A stretch of DNA of 64,000 bases, from positions 124,001 through 188,000 of the forward strand of contig CAVZUA010000006.1 in the NCBI GenBank assembly GCA_963778385.1, in the 5' to 3' direction. This document shows positions 1 through 8,671 of this stretch, in pieces; position 1 is the first letter of the stretch; each line of letters starts with the position of its first letter. A program made the position numbers and the translations under genes. The notes beneath the pieces are model-generated. The model was not told the DNA's origin. It saw only the letters and a list, made by a program, of their open reading frames with translations, and did not search any database. The DNA is from DATARH01 sp963778385 (GTDB taxonomy: Bacteria > Pseudomonadota > Alphaproteobacteria > ATCC43930 > CGMCC-115725).

Positions 1-354
1 GCCGCTTTCCTTGGCCTTGCGGATCGCGATCTCGGCGCCGCGATAGACCGCGACATAGCCGACATTGTTGCCGCCATCGACCAGCGCCGTGGTCGGCGTT
101 TCGTGGACGATCGCGACCGGGGTGCGGGTGTGTTGCGTGCGCCCGTCGCGGGCGATCGCCAGGATGCGCGGCAGCCCGGCGAAGCGGTAGCCGCACAGCG
201 AATTGTCGATCAGCTGGTCGACGACGATGCGCGCGTCATCCTCGCCATAGCCGACGCGCGCCAGCGCGCCTTCTCCCAGCGCCCGCGCCTCGGCGACCGA
301 AAGCCGCGTCGCGCCGGGCCGATCGGGATCGAGATAGTTGGAACCTCTAGCCAT
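1..354 (-). CDS. Malate/L-lactate dehydrogenase (Ldh_2 family), 5' part only
   Basis: The gene runs off the left edge, so only the first 118 residues are visible, starting at the ATG whose complement is 352-354. The protein begins MARGSNYLDPDR. A stretch LSVAEARALGEGALARVG followed by a helix ending CGYRFAGLPRI is typical of the N-terminal region of the Ldh_2 family (malate, L-lactate, sulfolactate and ureidoglycolate dehydrogenases). These are NAD(P)-dependent cytoplasmic oxidoreductases unrelated to classical LDH. It is divergent from an MFS transporter with 127 bp between the starts, so the two could share a control region and a hydroxyacid substrate. Substrate specificity cannot be read from this fragment. 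Confidence 0.75.
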   Translation of the reverse strand, partial: MARGSNYLDPDRPGATRLSVAEARALGEGALARVGYGEDDARIVVDQLIDNSLCGYRFAGLPRILAIARDGRTQHTRTPVAIVHETPTTALVDGGNNVGYVAVYRGAEIAIRKAKESG

Positions 355-481
355 GCCGCCGACGATAGGGCGGCCCGGCGACCGCCGTCAAACAGGGCCG
401 GGCATGCCGAAATTGCGCGGCGACGGCGCGGCGCCACGGGCTAGGCTGTCATCGAAACGCCAAAATCCGGAGAGGACGCGC

Positions 482-1804
482 ATGTCCGCCATCGAAAAAT
501 CCGACATCGAACGCGCCACGATGCGCAAGGTGTATTGGCGGCTGCTGCCGTTCGGCTGCCTGTGCATGATCGTCTGCTATCTCGACCGCATCAATGTCGG
601 CTTTGCGGCGCTGACCATGCGCGGTGATCTCGGGCTCAGCGCGACCGCGTTTGGCTTTGGCGCCGGCTGCTTCTACGCCGGCTATTGCGTCTTCGAGATC
701 CCGAGCAACATCGTGCTGATGAAGTTGGGCGCGCGGTTCTGGATCGCGCGGATCATGGTCACCTGGGGCCTGTTGTCAATGGCGATGGCGCTGGTGTGGA
801 GCACGACCAGCTTTATCACGCTGCGGTTTCTGCTGGGCGTCGCCGAGGCCGGGTTCTTCCCCGGCATGCTGCTCTATTTCACCTTCTGGTTCCCGTCGGC
901 GCATCGCGGCCGAATGGTGGCGTGGTTTGGTGTCGCGACCCCGGTGGCGGTGGCGATCGGCGGGCCGATTTCGTCGTTTCTGATGCTGCTCGACGGCACC
1001 TGGGGCCTCGCCGGGTGGAAGTGGCTGTTTCTCGGCGAGGGGTTGCCGGCGGTCGTTTTGGGGATCGTGTGCCTGGTCTATCTGGTCGACGGGCCGCTCA
1101 AGGCTAGCTGGCTGACCCAGGAGGAGAAGGACTGGCTCGCCGGCGAGATGGAGCGCGAGCGCCGCGAGGTCACCGCGGCGCACGGCCACATCTCGATGTG
1201 GCAGGCGCTGGTCAATCCGCGGGTCTGGGCGCTCGGCATCGTCTATCTCGGGATCGTGACGCCGAGCGTCGGGCTGGTGCTCTTCGCGCCGCAGATCATC
1301 AAGCAGTCCGGGCTATCGAATTTCGCGACGGGTTTCGTGACCTCGATCCCCTATATCGCCGGGGTCATCGGGATGCTCGTCTGGGGCCATTTCTCGGATC
1401 GGGTCAACGAGCGGCGCTGGAACTTGTTCGCCGGCTGCGTGCTGTCCGGGGTGGCGCTGATCTTCGCCGGCTGGACGGTCGGCACGATCGTCGCGGTGGC
1501 CGCGATGTGCGCTGCGACCGTCGGGTTCTACGGCTCGAAGGGGCCGTTCTGGTCGCTGCCCAACACGATCCTGTCGGGCACCGCGGCGGCGGCGGGGCTC
1601 GCCTTCATCAATTCGCTCGGTAATCTCGGCGGCTGGTTCGGGCCGACGATCGTCGGCTGGATGGCCGACAGGACCGGCGGGTTCCAGGGCGGGCTCTATA
1701 CCATCGCCGGCTTCTGCGCCCTCGCGGCGATCGTGACGGTGATCGGCGTCGCCGCGCCGCGGCGGTCGGCTCAGCCAGCGGCAGTCAGCGCGGCGGCGGA
1801 GTAG
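482..1804 (+). CDS. MFS transporter, ACS (anion:cation symporter) type
   Basis: A 440-residue inner-membrane protein with about twelve hydrophobic helices. The ATG at 482 follows GGAGAGG; longer upstream forms lack a site. The stretch YLDRINVGFAALTMRGDLG after the first helix and the motif ending GVAEAGFFPGM in helix 4 are typical of the anion:cation symporter subfamily, which imports organic acids such as tartrate, phthalate, glucarate or 4-hydroxyphenylacetate. A hydrophilic loop near residues 210-240 divides the two halves. Its divergent neighbour is an Ldh_2 dehydrogenase, consistent with uptake of a hydroxy- or dicarboxylic acid, though that is inference. The gene ends 3 bp from the convergent sthA stop. 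Confidence 0.88.
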   Translation: MSAIEKSDIERATMRKVYWRLLPFGCLCMIVCYLDRINVGFAALTMRGDLGLSATAFGFGAGCFYAGYCVFEIPSNIVLMKLGARFWIARIMVTWGLLSMAMALVWSTTSFITLRFLLGVAEAGFFPGMLLYFTFWFPSAHRGRMVAWFGVATPVAVAIGGPISSFLMLLDGTWGLAGWKWLFLGEGLPAVVLGIVCLVYLVDGPLKASWLTQEEKDWLAGEMERERREVTAAHGHISMWQALVNPRVWALGIVYLGIVTPSVGLVLFAPQIIKQSGLSNFATGFVTSIPYIAGVIGMLVWGHFSDRVNERRWNLFAGCVLSGVALIFAGWTVGTIVAVAAMCAATVGFYGSKGPFWSLPNTILSGTAAAAGLAFINSLGNLGGWFGPTIVGWMADRTGGFQGGLYTIAGFCALAAIVTVIGVAAPRRSAQPAAVSAAAE

Positions 1805-1807
1805 GGG

Positions 1808-3280
1808 CTACTGCGCCGCCTCGGCTTCGGCTTCCGGTTCCTCGATGATCTCGCCGATTTCCTCGTGGTACATGCCGAGCCGGTTGATCCCGTCGAACGC
1901 GGCGACCTTGTAGCACTCGGCGAGCGTCGGGTAGTTGAAGACGGTGTTGACGAAATAATCGACCGTCCCGCCAAACGACAGCACCGCCTGGCCGATATGG
2001 ATCAGCTCGCTGGCACCCTCGCCGATGATATGGATGCCGAGCAGCTTGTGTGTCTCGCTGTGGAAGATCAGCTTTAAGAGGCCCGTCACGTCGCCGACGA
2101 TCTGGCCGCGCGCGATCTCCTTGTAGCGCGCCTTGCCGATCTCGTAGGCCACCCCAGCCTTGGTCAGCTCTTCCTCCGTCTTGCCGACCATCGAGATTTC
2201 CGGCACCGAATAGATGCCGTAGGGGAACAACTCGGGCACGCTCTTGGCCTTGACGCCAAACGCGTGGCAGGCGGCGAGCCGCCCTTGCTCCATCGAGGTC
2301 GAGGCGAGTGCCGGGAACCCGATCACGTCGCCGACCGCGTAGATATGCGGCACCTTCGTCCGGAAATGGCTATCCACCGGCAGGCGCCCGCGGGAATCGG
2401 ATTCGACCCCGGCGGCGGGGAGGTTGAGCCGGCTGGTTGCGCCGGTGCGGCCGACCGAGTAGAGCGCCTTTTCGGTGACGATCGTCTTGCCGCTGTCGAG
2501 GCTGAGCCGTACCCGCTCGCCGGTCTCGGTCTTGACGATCTCAAGGCTCTTCACCGTCTCGCCCAGGCGCAGCGTCACCCGGGCCTCGCGCAGATGGTGG
2601 CAGAGCTCGGCGGAAAGCTCCTCGTCGATGAATGAGAGCAGCTGGTGGCGCGCGTCGATCAGCGTCACGCGGACGCCGAGCGCTGCCATGATGCTGGCGT
2701 ATTCGCAGCCGATGACGCCGGCGCCGACCACCGCGATCGAGCGCGGCAACTGGTCGAGATGCAGGATGTCGTCGCTGGTGAAGATGCGCTTGCCGTCGAA
2801 CGGAATATGCGCGTCGCGTGTCGTCTCGGTGCCGCTGCCGATGACGATGCAGCCGGCGCTAATCGTCCGCGAGGTGCTGCCGTCGATCATGTCGAGCCGC
2901 AGTGTGTGCGGATCGACAAACGATGCGGCGGCGGAGATCAGCTCGACATGGTTGCGCAGCAGCTGGTGGCGGGCGATGTCGATCTCGTGCGCGATGACCT
3001 GGTTGGTGCGGACCAGCAGGTCCTGGATCGTGATGTTCTCCTTGACTCGGTATGACGAGCCGTAGAACGCCCGCGAGCGAAAGCCGCTGAGGTCGAGCAC
3101 CGCCTCGCGCAACGTCTTGGACGGGATCGTGCCGAGATTGACACTGACCCCGCCGACGACGGTGGTTTTCTCGATGACCACGACTTTCTTGTCGAGCTTA
3201 GCGGCCTGGATCGCGGCACGCTGTCCGGCCGGGCCGGAGCCGATCACCGCGAGATCGTAATCGTACGAGGTCGCCTTCAT
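1808..3280 (-). CDS. sthA: Soluble pyridine nucleotide transhydrogenase (Si-specific)
   Basis: A 490-residue FAD flavoprotein that would interconvert NADPH plus NAD+ with NADP+ plus NADH in the cytoplasm. The FAD-binding GSGPAG lies at residues 14-19, a second Rossmann motif VVGAGVIGCEYASI near residue 185, and the FAD ribityl motif YAVGDV near residue 315. The region that in lipoamide dehydrogenase carries the redox disulfide reads GGVSVNLGTIPSK, so both cysteines are absent. That rules out a disulfide reductase and supports SthA. The C-terminal dimerisation domain is complete, followed by an acidic tail EEPEAEAEAAQ. It stands alone, convergent with the MFS gene. Confidence 0.9.
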   Translation of the reverse strand: MKATSYDYDLAVIGSGPAGQRAAIQAAKLDKKVVVIEKTTVVGGVSVNLGTIPSKTLREAVLDLSGFRSRAFYGSSYRVKENITIQDLLVRTNQVIAHEIDIARHQLLRNHVELISAAASFVDPHTLRLDMIDGSTSRTISAGCIVIGSGTETTRDAHIPFDGKRIFTSDDILHLDQLPRSIAVVGAGVIGCEYASIMAALGVRVTLIDARHQLLSFIDEELSAELCHHLREARVTLRLGETVKSLEIVKTETGERVRLSLDSGKTIVTEKALYSVGRTGATSRLNLPAAGVESDSRGRLPVDSHFRTKVPHIYAVGDVIGFPALASTSMEQGRLAACHAFGVKAKSVPELFPYGIYSVPEISMVGKTEEELTKAGVAYEIGKARYKEIARGQIVGDVTGLLKLIFHSETHKLLGIHIIGEGASELIHIGQAVLSFGGTVDYFVNTVFNYPTLAECYKVAAFDGINRLGMYHEEIGEIIEEPEAEAEAAQ

Positions 3281-3399
3281 GCGGAAATCCCCCTGCGACG
3301 GCCTGTCGTGCAGTGACTAGAAATGCAAGGCTCAGACCACCCCGGCCGCAGCCTAGGGCCGGAAAATGACGATCTTGTTAACCAACGGGTGCGGCTGAC

Positions 3400-4941
3400 T
3401 TACGCGCTGTAATGTTCGATCCGCGTCTCGTCGATGCCGCGCTGGCCGCCCATCGCATTAAACACCGGCGTGAGTACGATAGCGACCGCGAAGTTCAGCA
3501 CCAGCGTCGCCAGCGCGGTATAGCACGGCAGCAGATAGCCGCCGACCGGCAGCGGGTATATCGGTGTGAAGTTCTGCGCCGCGGCCATCGTCGTGCCGGC
3601 GACGATACCGACCAGCCAGCCGAGCATCAGCGCCTTTTCGTGGAACCAGCGGGTGTAGAGACCGACGATCACGGCCGGCAGCGTCTGGATGATCCATACC
3701 CCGCCCAAGAGCTGCAGGTTGATCGCGAATTGCAGCGGGATCAGGACGATGAACACCAGGGCGCCGAATTTGACGACCAGCGAGACGAGCTTTGCCATCT
3801 GCAACTCCTGCGCCGGGGTGCAGGTCGGGTTGATGAACTCCTTGTAGATGTTGCGGGTCCACAGATTGGCGGCGGCGATCGACATGATCGCGGCCGGCAC
3901 CAGCGCGCCGATCGCAATCGCGGCGAAGGCGACGCCGACGAACCATGATGGAAATATCGCGATAAACAGCGCCGGCACCGAGAAATTGCGCGGATAGTCC
4001 TTGGCAAAGCCGGCGAATGCCGGCGCCTTGTCGACCCCCACCGCAAGCGCCATAAAGCCGAGCAGCGCGATCAGCGCCAGCAGGAAGGAATAGGCCGGCA
4101 ACAGCGCCGCGTTGCGGCTGATCGCGCTGCGGGAGCTGGCGCTCAACACGCCGGTCATCGCGTGCGGATAAAGGAACAACGCCAGCGCCGATCCCAGCGC
4201 CAGCGTGAAATAGGCGCTGTAGGGCAGCAGCGCATTCGCCGGCCCCGGTGCCAGCAGCAGCTTTGCCGGCGGGATCTGTCCGAACACCGCGCCATAGCCG
4301 CCGAGTTTGATCGGGATCCACACCACCGCGGCGATCACGGTGATCCAGATCAGCGTGTCCTTGACGATGGCGATCGCCGCCGGCGCGCGCAGCCCGCTGG
4401 TATAGGTGAAGGCGGCGAGGATCACGAAGGCGATGACCAGCGGCAGGTCGGCCATCCAGCCGCTGCCTTCGACGCCCAGTGCGGCGATCACCACCTGAAT
4501 GCCGACGAGTTGCAGCGCGATATAGGGCATCGTCGCGACGATGCCGGTCACCGCCACGGCGAGTGCCAGCCAGCGGCTGCCGTAACGGCCACGCACAAAA
4601 TCCGACGCGGTGATGTAGCCGTTGCGCCGCGCCACCGACCACAGCCGCGGAAACACGACAAAAACGAACGGATAGACCATGATCGTATACGGCACCGCGA
4701 AAAACGCGATGGCTCCGGCGCCGAACATCAGCGCCGGCACGGCAATAAAGGTGTAGGCGGTGTAGAGGTCGCCGCCCAGCAGGAACCAAGTCACCACCGT
4801 GCCGAACCGGCCGCCGGCGAGCCCCCATTCATGCAGCAGGTCGAGGTCGCCGCGCCGCCAATGCACCGCGACAAAACCCAGCACGGTGATCAGCGCGAAC
4901 AGCAGGATGAAAACGATAAGGGCGGTCCAGTCGATCGGCAT
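3400..4941 (-). CDS. Sodium:solute symporter (SSSF), MctP-like monocarboxylate permease
   Basis: A 513-residue integral membrane protein with about thirteen hydrophobic helices and the SSS-family fold. The region after helix 2 (GGDLYTAYTFIAVPALMFG) and the conserved SASSRSAISRNAALLPAYSF segment resemble rhizobial MctP-type permeases that take up lactate, pyruvate, propionate or alanine. It is preceded 16 bp upstream by a DUF3311 small membrane protein, a pairing commonly seen for this transporter group. The two are almost certainly one transcript, with the DUF3311 gene first. The exact substrate is not determined by the sequence. The 119 bp between this gene and sthA carry no feature I can support. 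Confidence 0.85.
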   Translation of the reverse strand: MPIDWTALIVFILLFALITVLGFVAVHWRRGDLDLLHEWGLAGGRFGTVVTWFLLGGDLYTAYTFIAVPALMFGAGAIAFFAVPYTIMVYPFVFVVFPRLWSVARRNGYITASDFVRGRYGSRWLALAVAVTGIVATMPYIALQLVGIQVVIAALGVEGSGWMADLPLVIAFVILAAFTYTSGLRAPAAIAIVKDTLIWITVIAAVVWIPIKLGGYGAVFGQIPPAKLLLAPGPANALLPYSAYFTLALGSALALFLYPHAMTGVLSASSRSAISRNAALLPAYSFLLALIALLGFMALAVGVDKAPAFAGFAKDYPRNFSVPALFIAIFPSWFVGVAFAAIAIGALVPAAIMSIAAANLWTRNIYKEFINPTCTPAQELQMAKLVSLVVKFGALVFIVLIPLQFAINLQLLGGVWIIQTLPAVIVGLYTRWFHEKALMLGWLVGIVAGTTMAAAQNFTPIYPLPVGGYLLPCYTALATLVLNFAVAIVLTPVFNAMGGQRGIDETRIEHYSA

Positions 4942-4957
4942 CGCGCGGTCTCCGGTC

Positions 4958-5158
4958 TCAATTATCGCGCGAGTGCGTGGCGAAATAGACGATCACGGTC
5001 AGCACGGAGCCGAGCAGGATCCACAGCAGCTGATACCAATAAAAGAACGGGATGCCGGCCCACGCGGGTTCGATGCTGTTGTAGCTCCCAACCCACATCA
5101 TCGCGAAATACGGCACCAGCAATAAGAGGTACCACAGCCGCGAGTGGCTTCTGCCCAT
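4958..5158 (-). CDS. DUF3311 small membrane protein, partner of the symporter
   Basis: A 66-residue protein with two hydrophobic segments: WYLLLLVPYFAMMWVGSY, then FYWYQLLWILLGSVLTVIVYF. The sequence PFFYWYQLLWI is typical of DUF3311. The start at 5158 is chosen because GGGAGGGG lies just upstream; a longer reading frame extends into sequence with no membrane-protein character. DUF3311 proteins are usually encoded just ahead of a sodium:solute symporter, as here, and are thought to be an accessory subunit; their precise role is unknown. Confidence 0.85.
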   Translation of the reverse strand: MGRSHSRLWYLLLLVPYFAMMWVGSYNSIEPAWAGIPFFYWYQLLWILLGSVLTVIVYFATHSRDN

Positions 5159-5298
5159 GCGCTTCCCCTCCCGGTGCCCGTTACCTCGGGCCGCCGCTAT
5201 CATGTCTTGCCGGCGACTTGTCTCGCATCGCCTGCGATTTTTCAAATTAATTGCCGCAGCAAAACCGTAACGCTGGGTTGCGCCTTCCAGTTGGGACC

Positions 5299-5684
5299 AC
5301 CCCGGCGAAGGCCGGGGCCTATCGATGTGACGCGCCGGGATTTGCTGAAGAGGGTACAATCATTGGGTCAGCGTGTCCGAGAGATCAATCCAATGAGGGT
5401 TTTCGCGCTCGATCAGACTGATCTTCCACTCGCGCTTCCACTCCTTGATTTGCTTTTCACGTCGCAACGCGGCCGCTGCCGTCTCGTGGGCTTCAAACCA
5501 GACGAGGCGATCGACGCCGTATTTCCTCGTAAAGCCGGGAACGACTTTATGCTTGTGCTCCCAAATTCGTTTAAGCAGATCCGACGTCGTACCGGCATAA
5601 AGCGTGCCGTAGGCTCTACTCGCGAGAAGATAGACGCAAAACACCGAGCCTGCCGCTGACATGGGTCCCGGCCTTCGCCGGGAT
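5299..5684. mobile_element. GIY-YIG gene bracketed by inverted 24-bp palindromes, possible mobile unit
   Basis: The left end 5299-5322 contains CCCCGGCGAAGGCCGGGG, itself a palindrome. The right end 5661-5684 is the same 24-bp unit in inverted orientation with three mismatches (21 of 24 identical). Between them lies a single small GIY-YIG nuclease gene. A related copy without any gene is at 23209-23286. That this is a transposing unit is inference; no target duplication was identified. It could equally be a nuclease gene that happens to lie between two common repeats. Confidence 0.4.
5360..5662 (-). CDS. Small GIY-YIG nuclease family protein (COG2827 type)
   Basis: A 100-residue single-domain protein starting MSAAGSVFCVYLLASRAYG. 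The GIY-YIG core reads VYLLASRAYGTLYAG, followed by the helix with the conserved arginine (SDLLKRIWEHK) and the segment YGVDRLVWFE typical of the UvrC-like small subfamily. The glutamate after it (WFEAHETAAAALRREKQIKEWKR) fits the metal-binding position. The family is predicted to nick DNA, and its biological role is not settled. An upstream extension to 5707 would add residues encoded only by a palindromic repeat, so the start at 5662 is preferred. It is flanked on both sides by inverted copies of that repeat. Confidence 0.85.
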   Translation of the reverse strand: MSAAGSVFCVYLLASRAYGTLYAGTTSDLLKRIWEHKHKVVPGFTRKYGVDRLVWFEAHETAAAALRREKQIKEWKREWKISLIERENPHWIDLSDTLTQ

Positions 5685-5738
5685 GGACTTGCATAATTCT
5701 GTATCATTAATCTGTGAAAGCACTATTGGGGGAAATTC

Positions 5739-6680
5739 GTGGAAGAGCGCAATCTCGGCCGCTCGGGCCTTCGCGTGTCGCTGGTCGGGCTCGGCTGCAA
5801 CAATTTCGCCGGGCGCATCGACTTCGATGCCACCAAGGTCGTCGTCCACAAGGCGCTCGATCTCGGCATCACCCTGTTCGACAATGCCGACACCTATGGC
5901 GAGCGCGGCGGCGCCGAGGAGTATCTCGGCCGCATCCTCGGCGCGCGGCGCAAAGACATCGTGCTGGCCACGAAGTTCGGCCGGCCGATGGACGCCGCCG
6001 ACAGGCTGCAGGGCGCTTCCCGCCGCTACATCATGGACGCCTGCGAGGCGAGCCTTAAACGCCTGCAGACCGACTACATCGACCTCTACTGGCAGCACAT
6101 CGAGGACCCGTTGACGCCGCAGGAAGAGACCATGCGCGCGTTCGACGACCTCGTGCGCCAGGGCAAGGTGCGCTACATCGCCTGCTCGACGCTGACCGCC
6201 TGGCAGGTGGTCGAGGCGAACTGGATCGCCCGGTCGCAGGGCCTCGACCAATTCATCGCCTGCCAGGAGCGCTACAGCCTGTTGGAACGCGAATACGAGC
6301 CCAACATGGCGGCGATGGTCGCGGCCAAGGGGCTCGGGCTGATCCCGTTCTCGCCGCTCGCTAACGGGCTCTTGACGGGCAAGTACCGCCGCAACCAGGC
6401 GCTGCCGCCGGGGGCGCGGCTGACCACGACACAGCGCATGGCCGACCGCTACCTCACCGAGCGGAATTGGGCGATCGTCGAGAAGCTCGCCGATTTCTGC
6501 ACTGCGCGCGGCCGCACGATGCTGGAGCTGGCGATGAGCTGGCTCGCGGCGCGGCCGGCGGTCTCCAGCATCATCGCCGGCGCCACCCGGCCCGAGCAGC
6601 TCGAAGAGAATATCCGCGCCGTCGATTGGGTGCTGACGCGCGAGGACATGGACGAAATCGACCGCATCACGGCAAACTAG
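5739..6680 (+). CDS. Aldo/keto reductase
   Basis: A 313-residue cytoplasmic NADPH-dependent oxidoreductase of the AKR superfamily. The start is a GTG preceded by GGGGGA at 5 nt. Visible signatures are LGITLFDNADTYGERGGAEE with the catalytic Asp and Tyr, the lysine in IVLATKFGRP, and the histidine in DLYWQHIEDP. The C-terminal SIIAGATRPEQLEENI forms the cofactor-binding end. It resembles the YghZ/YajO-like AKR group acting on small aldehydes or sugars; the substrate is unknown. An SDR gene follows 64 bp downstream on the same strand and may be cotranscribed. Confidence 0.9.
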   Translation: MEERNLGRSGLRVSLVGLGCNNFAGRIDFDATKVVVHKALDLGITLFDNADTYGERGGAEEYLGRILGARRKDIVLATKFGRPMDAADRLQGASRRYIMDACEASLKRLQTDYIDLYWQHIEDPLTPQEETMRAFDDLVRQGKVRYIACSTLTAWQVVEANWIARSQGLDQFIACQERYSLLEREYEPNMAAMVAAKGLGLIPFSPLANGLLTGKYRRNQALPPGARLTTTQRMADRYLTERNWAIVEKLADFCTARGRTMLELAMSWLAARPAVSSIIAGATRPEQLEENIRAVDWVLTREDMDEIDRITAN

Positions 6681-6744
6681 CCGACCACCGCTATTCGGGG
6701 AGCGCAGCTGAAAGCGCAAACCCAAACATTGGAAGGAACACGTC

Positions 6745-7533
6745 ATGGACGTTAGACTGGACGGCAAAAGCGCGATCGTCACCGGCGGCAGCAAGGGGCT
6801 CGGCCTCGCGATCGCCAAGGAATTCGCGGCGTCGGGCGCCAACGTGGCGGTCATCGCGCGCGATCAGGCGTCGCTCAACGACGCCAAGGCCGAAATCGAG
6901 AAGGCCGCCGCCAAGGGCACCAAGGTGCTGGCGATCAGCTGCGACGTGTCGAAGGCGGCGCCGATCGAGGCGGCCTGCGCGCAATGCAACAGCGAGTTCG
7001 GCAAGGTCGACATCTTTGTCAACAATGCCGGCCAGTCGACGCGCGGCCCGTCGGAGACGATCACCGACGCGCAGTGGCAGTCCGATCTCGACCTCAAGCT
7101 GTTCGCGCAGATCCGCTTCTGCCGCATCCTGATGCCGCAGATGAAGGCGCGCAAATGGGGCCGCGTCATCAGCGTGCTCAATATCGGCGCCAAGGCGCCG
7201 GGCGCCGACAGCGCGCCGACCTCGGTCAGCCGCGCCGCGCAGATGGCGCTGACCAAGGCAATGTCGATGGAAGGCGCACCGCACAACGTGCTGGTCAATT
7301 CGCTGCATGTCGGCGTCATCGTCAGCGACCAGATCAAGCGCCGCTTCGACCGCGAGCGGCCGAACGTCAGCTTCGAGCAATACGTCGCCGAGGCCGGCAA
7401 GGGCGTGCCGATGGGCCGCATGGGCAAGGCCGAGGAATTCGCCAATGTCGCGACCTTCCTCGCCTCCGACGCGGCGGGTTACGTCACCGGCTGCGCGATC
7501 AACGTCGACGGCGGCCGCTCGCCAGTGGTTTAG
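6745..7533 (+). CDS. SDR family NAD(P)-dependent oxidoreductase
   Basis: A 262-residue classical short-chain dehydrogenase with a GGAAGGA ribosome-binding site. The cofactor motif is TGGSKGLGLAIA and NNAG lies near residue 94. At the catalytic position the stretch reads RVISVLNIGAKAPGADSAPTSVSRAAQ. The usual YxxxK is hard to place: where Tyr and Lys are expected the sequence reads SVSRAA. The active site may therefore be altered, or the enzyme may belong to a divergent SDR branch. The C-terminus ends in the common GCAINVDGGRS. Confidence 0.8.
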   Translation: MDVRLDGKSAIVTGGSKGLGLAIAKEFAASGANVAVIARDQASLNDAKAEIEKAAAKGTKVLAISCDVSKAAPIEAACAQCNSEFGKVDIFVNNAGQSTRGPSETITDAQWQSDLDLKLFAQIRFCRILMPQMKARKWGRVISVLNIGAKAPGADSAPTSVSRAAQMALTKAMSMEGAPHNVLVNSLHVGVIVSDQIKRRFDRERPNVSFEQYVAEAGKGVPMGRMGKAEEFANVATFLASDAAGYVTGCAINVDGGRSPVV

Positions 7534-7549
7534 AGGCCGAAATGCGGAC

Positions 7550-7685
7550 AACCCCTCTCCCGCTCGCGGGAGAGGGGGGCTCGCGCCATAGGCGCGAGAC
7601 GGGTGAGGGGAAGCTGCCCAGAACCCTCACCCTCCCATTGCTGGCGCAATGGGTCCCTCCCTCTCCCGCATGCGGGAGAGGGGTT
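7550..7685. repeat. Inverted-repeat element, CCCTCTCCCGC family
   Basis: A 136-bp element with 14-bp perfect terminal inverted repeats, AACCCCTCTCCCGC at 7550-7563 and GCGGGAGAGGGGTT at 7672-7685. Each end is itself a small hairpin, and inner arms such as GCGCCATAGGCGC add further pairing. The right end lies 2 bp before the next start codon and supplies a GGAGAGGGG stretch likely to act as its Shine-Dalgarno sequence. No protein is encoded. Confidence 0.85.
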
Positions 7686-7687
7686 TG

Positions 7688-8671
7688 ATGGCGCCGTGGA
7701 ATTTTGCGATGCGGTTCCTACCCCTTGCCGTGCTCGCTCTGTCGCTGACCGCGCCACGCGCGGAAGCCGCCGGTACCCGTCTCATCGACATCCCCGCGGG
7801 CGCCGACGCGCCGGCCATTCACGGTGCGATATGGTCGCCCTGCGCCACGCCGGCCGGCACCGTTGATCTCGGCTCCATCACGCTTCCCGGCGTCAAGGAC
7901 TGCCCGATCAGCGGCGATAAATTGCCGCTGGTGGTGATCTCGCACGGGAAGGGCGGCTCGTTTGTCGGCCATCACGATACGGCGGAAACCCTGGCCGATG
8001 CGGGCTTTATCGTTGCCGCGATCAGTCATCCCGGCGGCACCGGCTCGGACATGAGCCGGGTCGATGATCTCTCGGAGATCGTCGAGCGTCCGGTCGACAT
8101 CAAGCGGCTGGTCGATTTCATGCTCGGCGCTTCGCCGGCGGCGGCCAACATCGATCCGGCGCGGATCGGCCTCTTCGGCTTTTCACGTGGCGGCTACACC
8201 GGGCTGGCGGTGATCGGCGCCGAGGCGGATTGGGACAATGTCGCCCGGCGCTGCGAGGGCGCGACAATCCATATCTGCGATCAGGTGCGGAACAGGGAAT
8301 ACCCCGCCCGTCTGACCCACGACCCGCGCATCAAGGCGGCGGTCATCGCCAATCCGCTCGCGGTCTATTTCACCGCGACGAGCTTCGCCTCGGCCAAGGT
8401 GCCGGTGCAGCTCTGGAACACGCAGCACGGTGGCGATGGCGTCGCGCCCGAGGATGTCGCCGCCGTCGACAAGAGCCTGCCCGCGCCGCACGAGTACCAC
8501 CTCGTGCCCAATGCCGGGCATTTCGTGTTCCTCACGCCATGCCCGCCGGACATCGCTCAGCAGCGTCCGCAGCTTTGCACCGACCCGCCCGGCTTCGACC
8601 GTGTCGCCTTCCACAAGCAATTCAATGCCGAGGTGCTGGCCTTTTTCCGCGCCAATCTACTCAAACCGTAG
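7688..8671 (+). CDS. Secreted alpha/beta hydrolase (dienelactone hydrolase/PAF-acetylhydrolase-like)
   Basis: About 327 residues with an N-terminal signal peptide (MRFLPLAVLALSLTAPRAEA when read from the second ATG at 7709). The nucleophile elbow GFSRGG follows ARIGLF, and the oxyanion strand is VVISHGKGGSFVGHH. A late acid in the GVAPEDVAAVD region and the histidine in LVPNAGHFVFLTPC complete a plausible Ser-Asp-His triad. The ATG at 7688 directly follows the GGAGAGGGG of a repeat element, so translation of this gene seems to depend on repeat-derived sequence. It ends overlapping the convergent downstream gene by 15 bp. Substrate unknown. Confidence 0.82.
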   Translation: MAPWNFAMRFLPLAVLALSLTAPRAEAAGTRLIDIPAGADAPAIHGAIWSPCATPAGTVDLGSITLPGVKDCPISGDKLPLVVISHGKGGSFVGHHDTAETLADAGFIVAAISHPGGTGSDMSRVDDLSEIVERPVDIKRLVDFMLGASPAAANIDPARIGLFGFSRGGYTGLAVIGAEADWDNVARRCEGATIHICDQVRNREYPARLTHDPRIKAAVIANPLAVYFTATSFASAKVPVQLWNTQHGGDGVAPEDVAAVDKSLPAPHEYHLVPNAGHFVFLTPCPPDIAQQRPQLCTDPPGFDRVAFHKQFNAEVLAFFRANLLKP

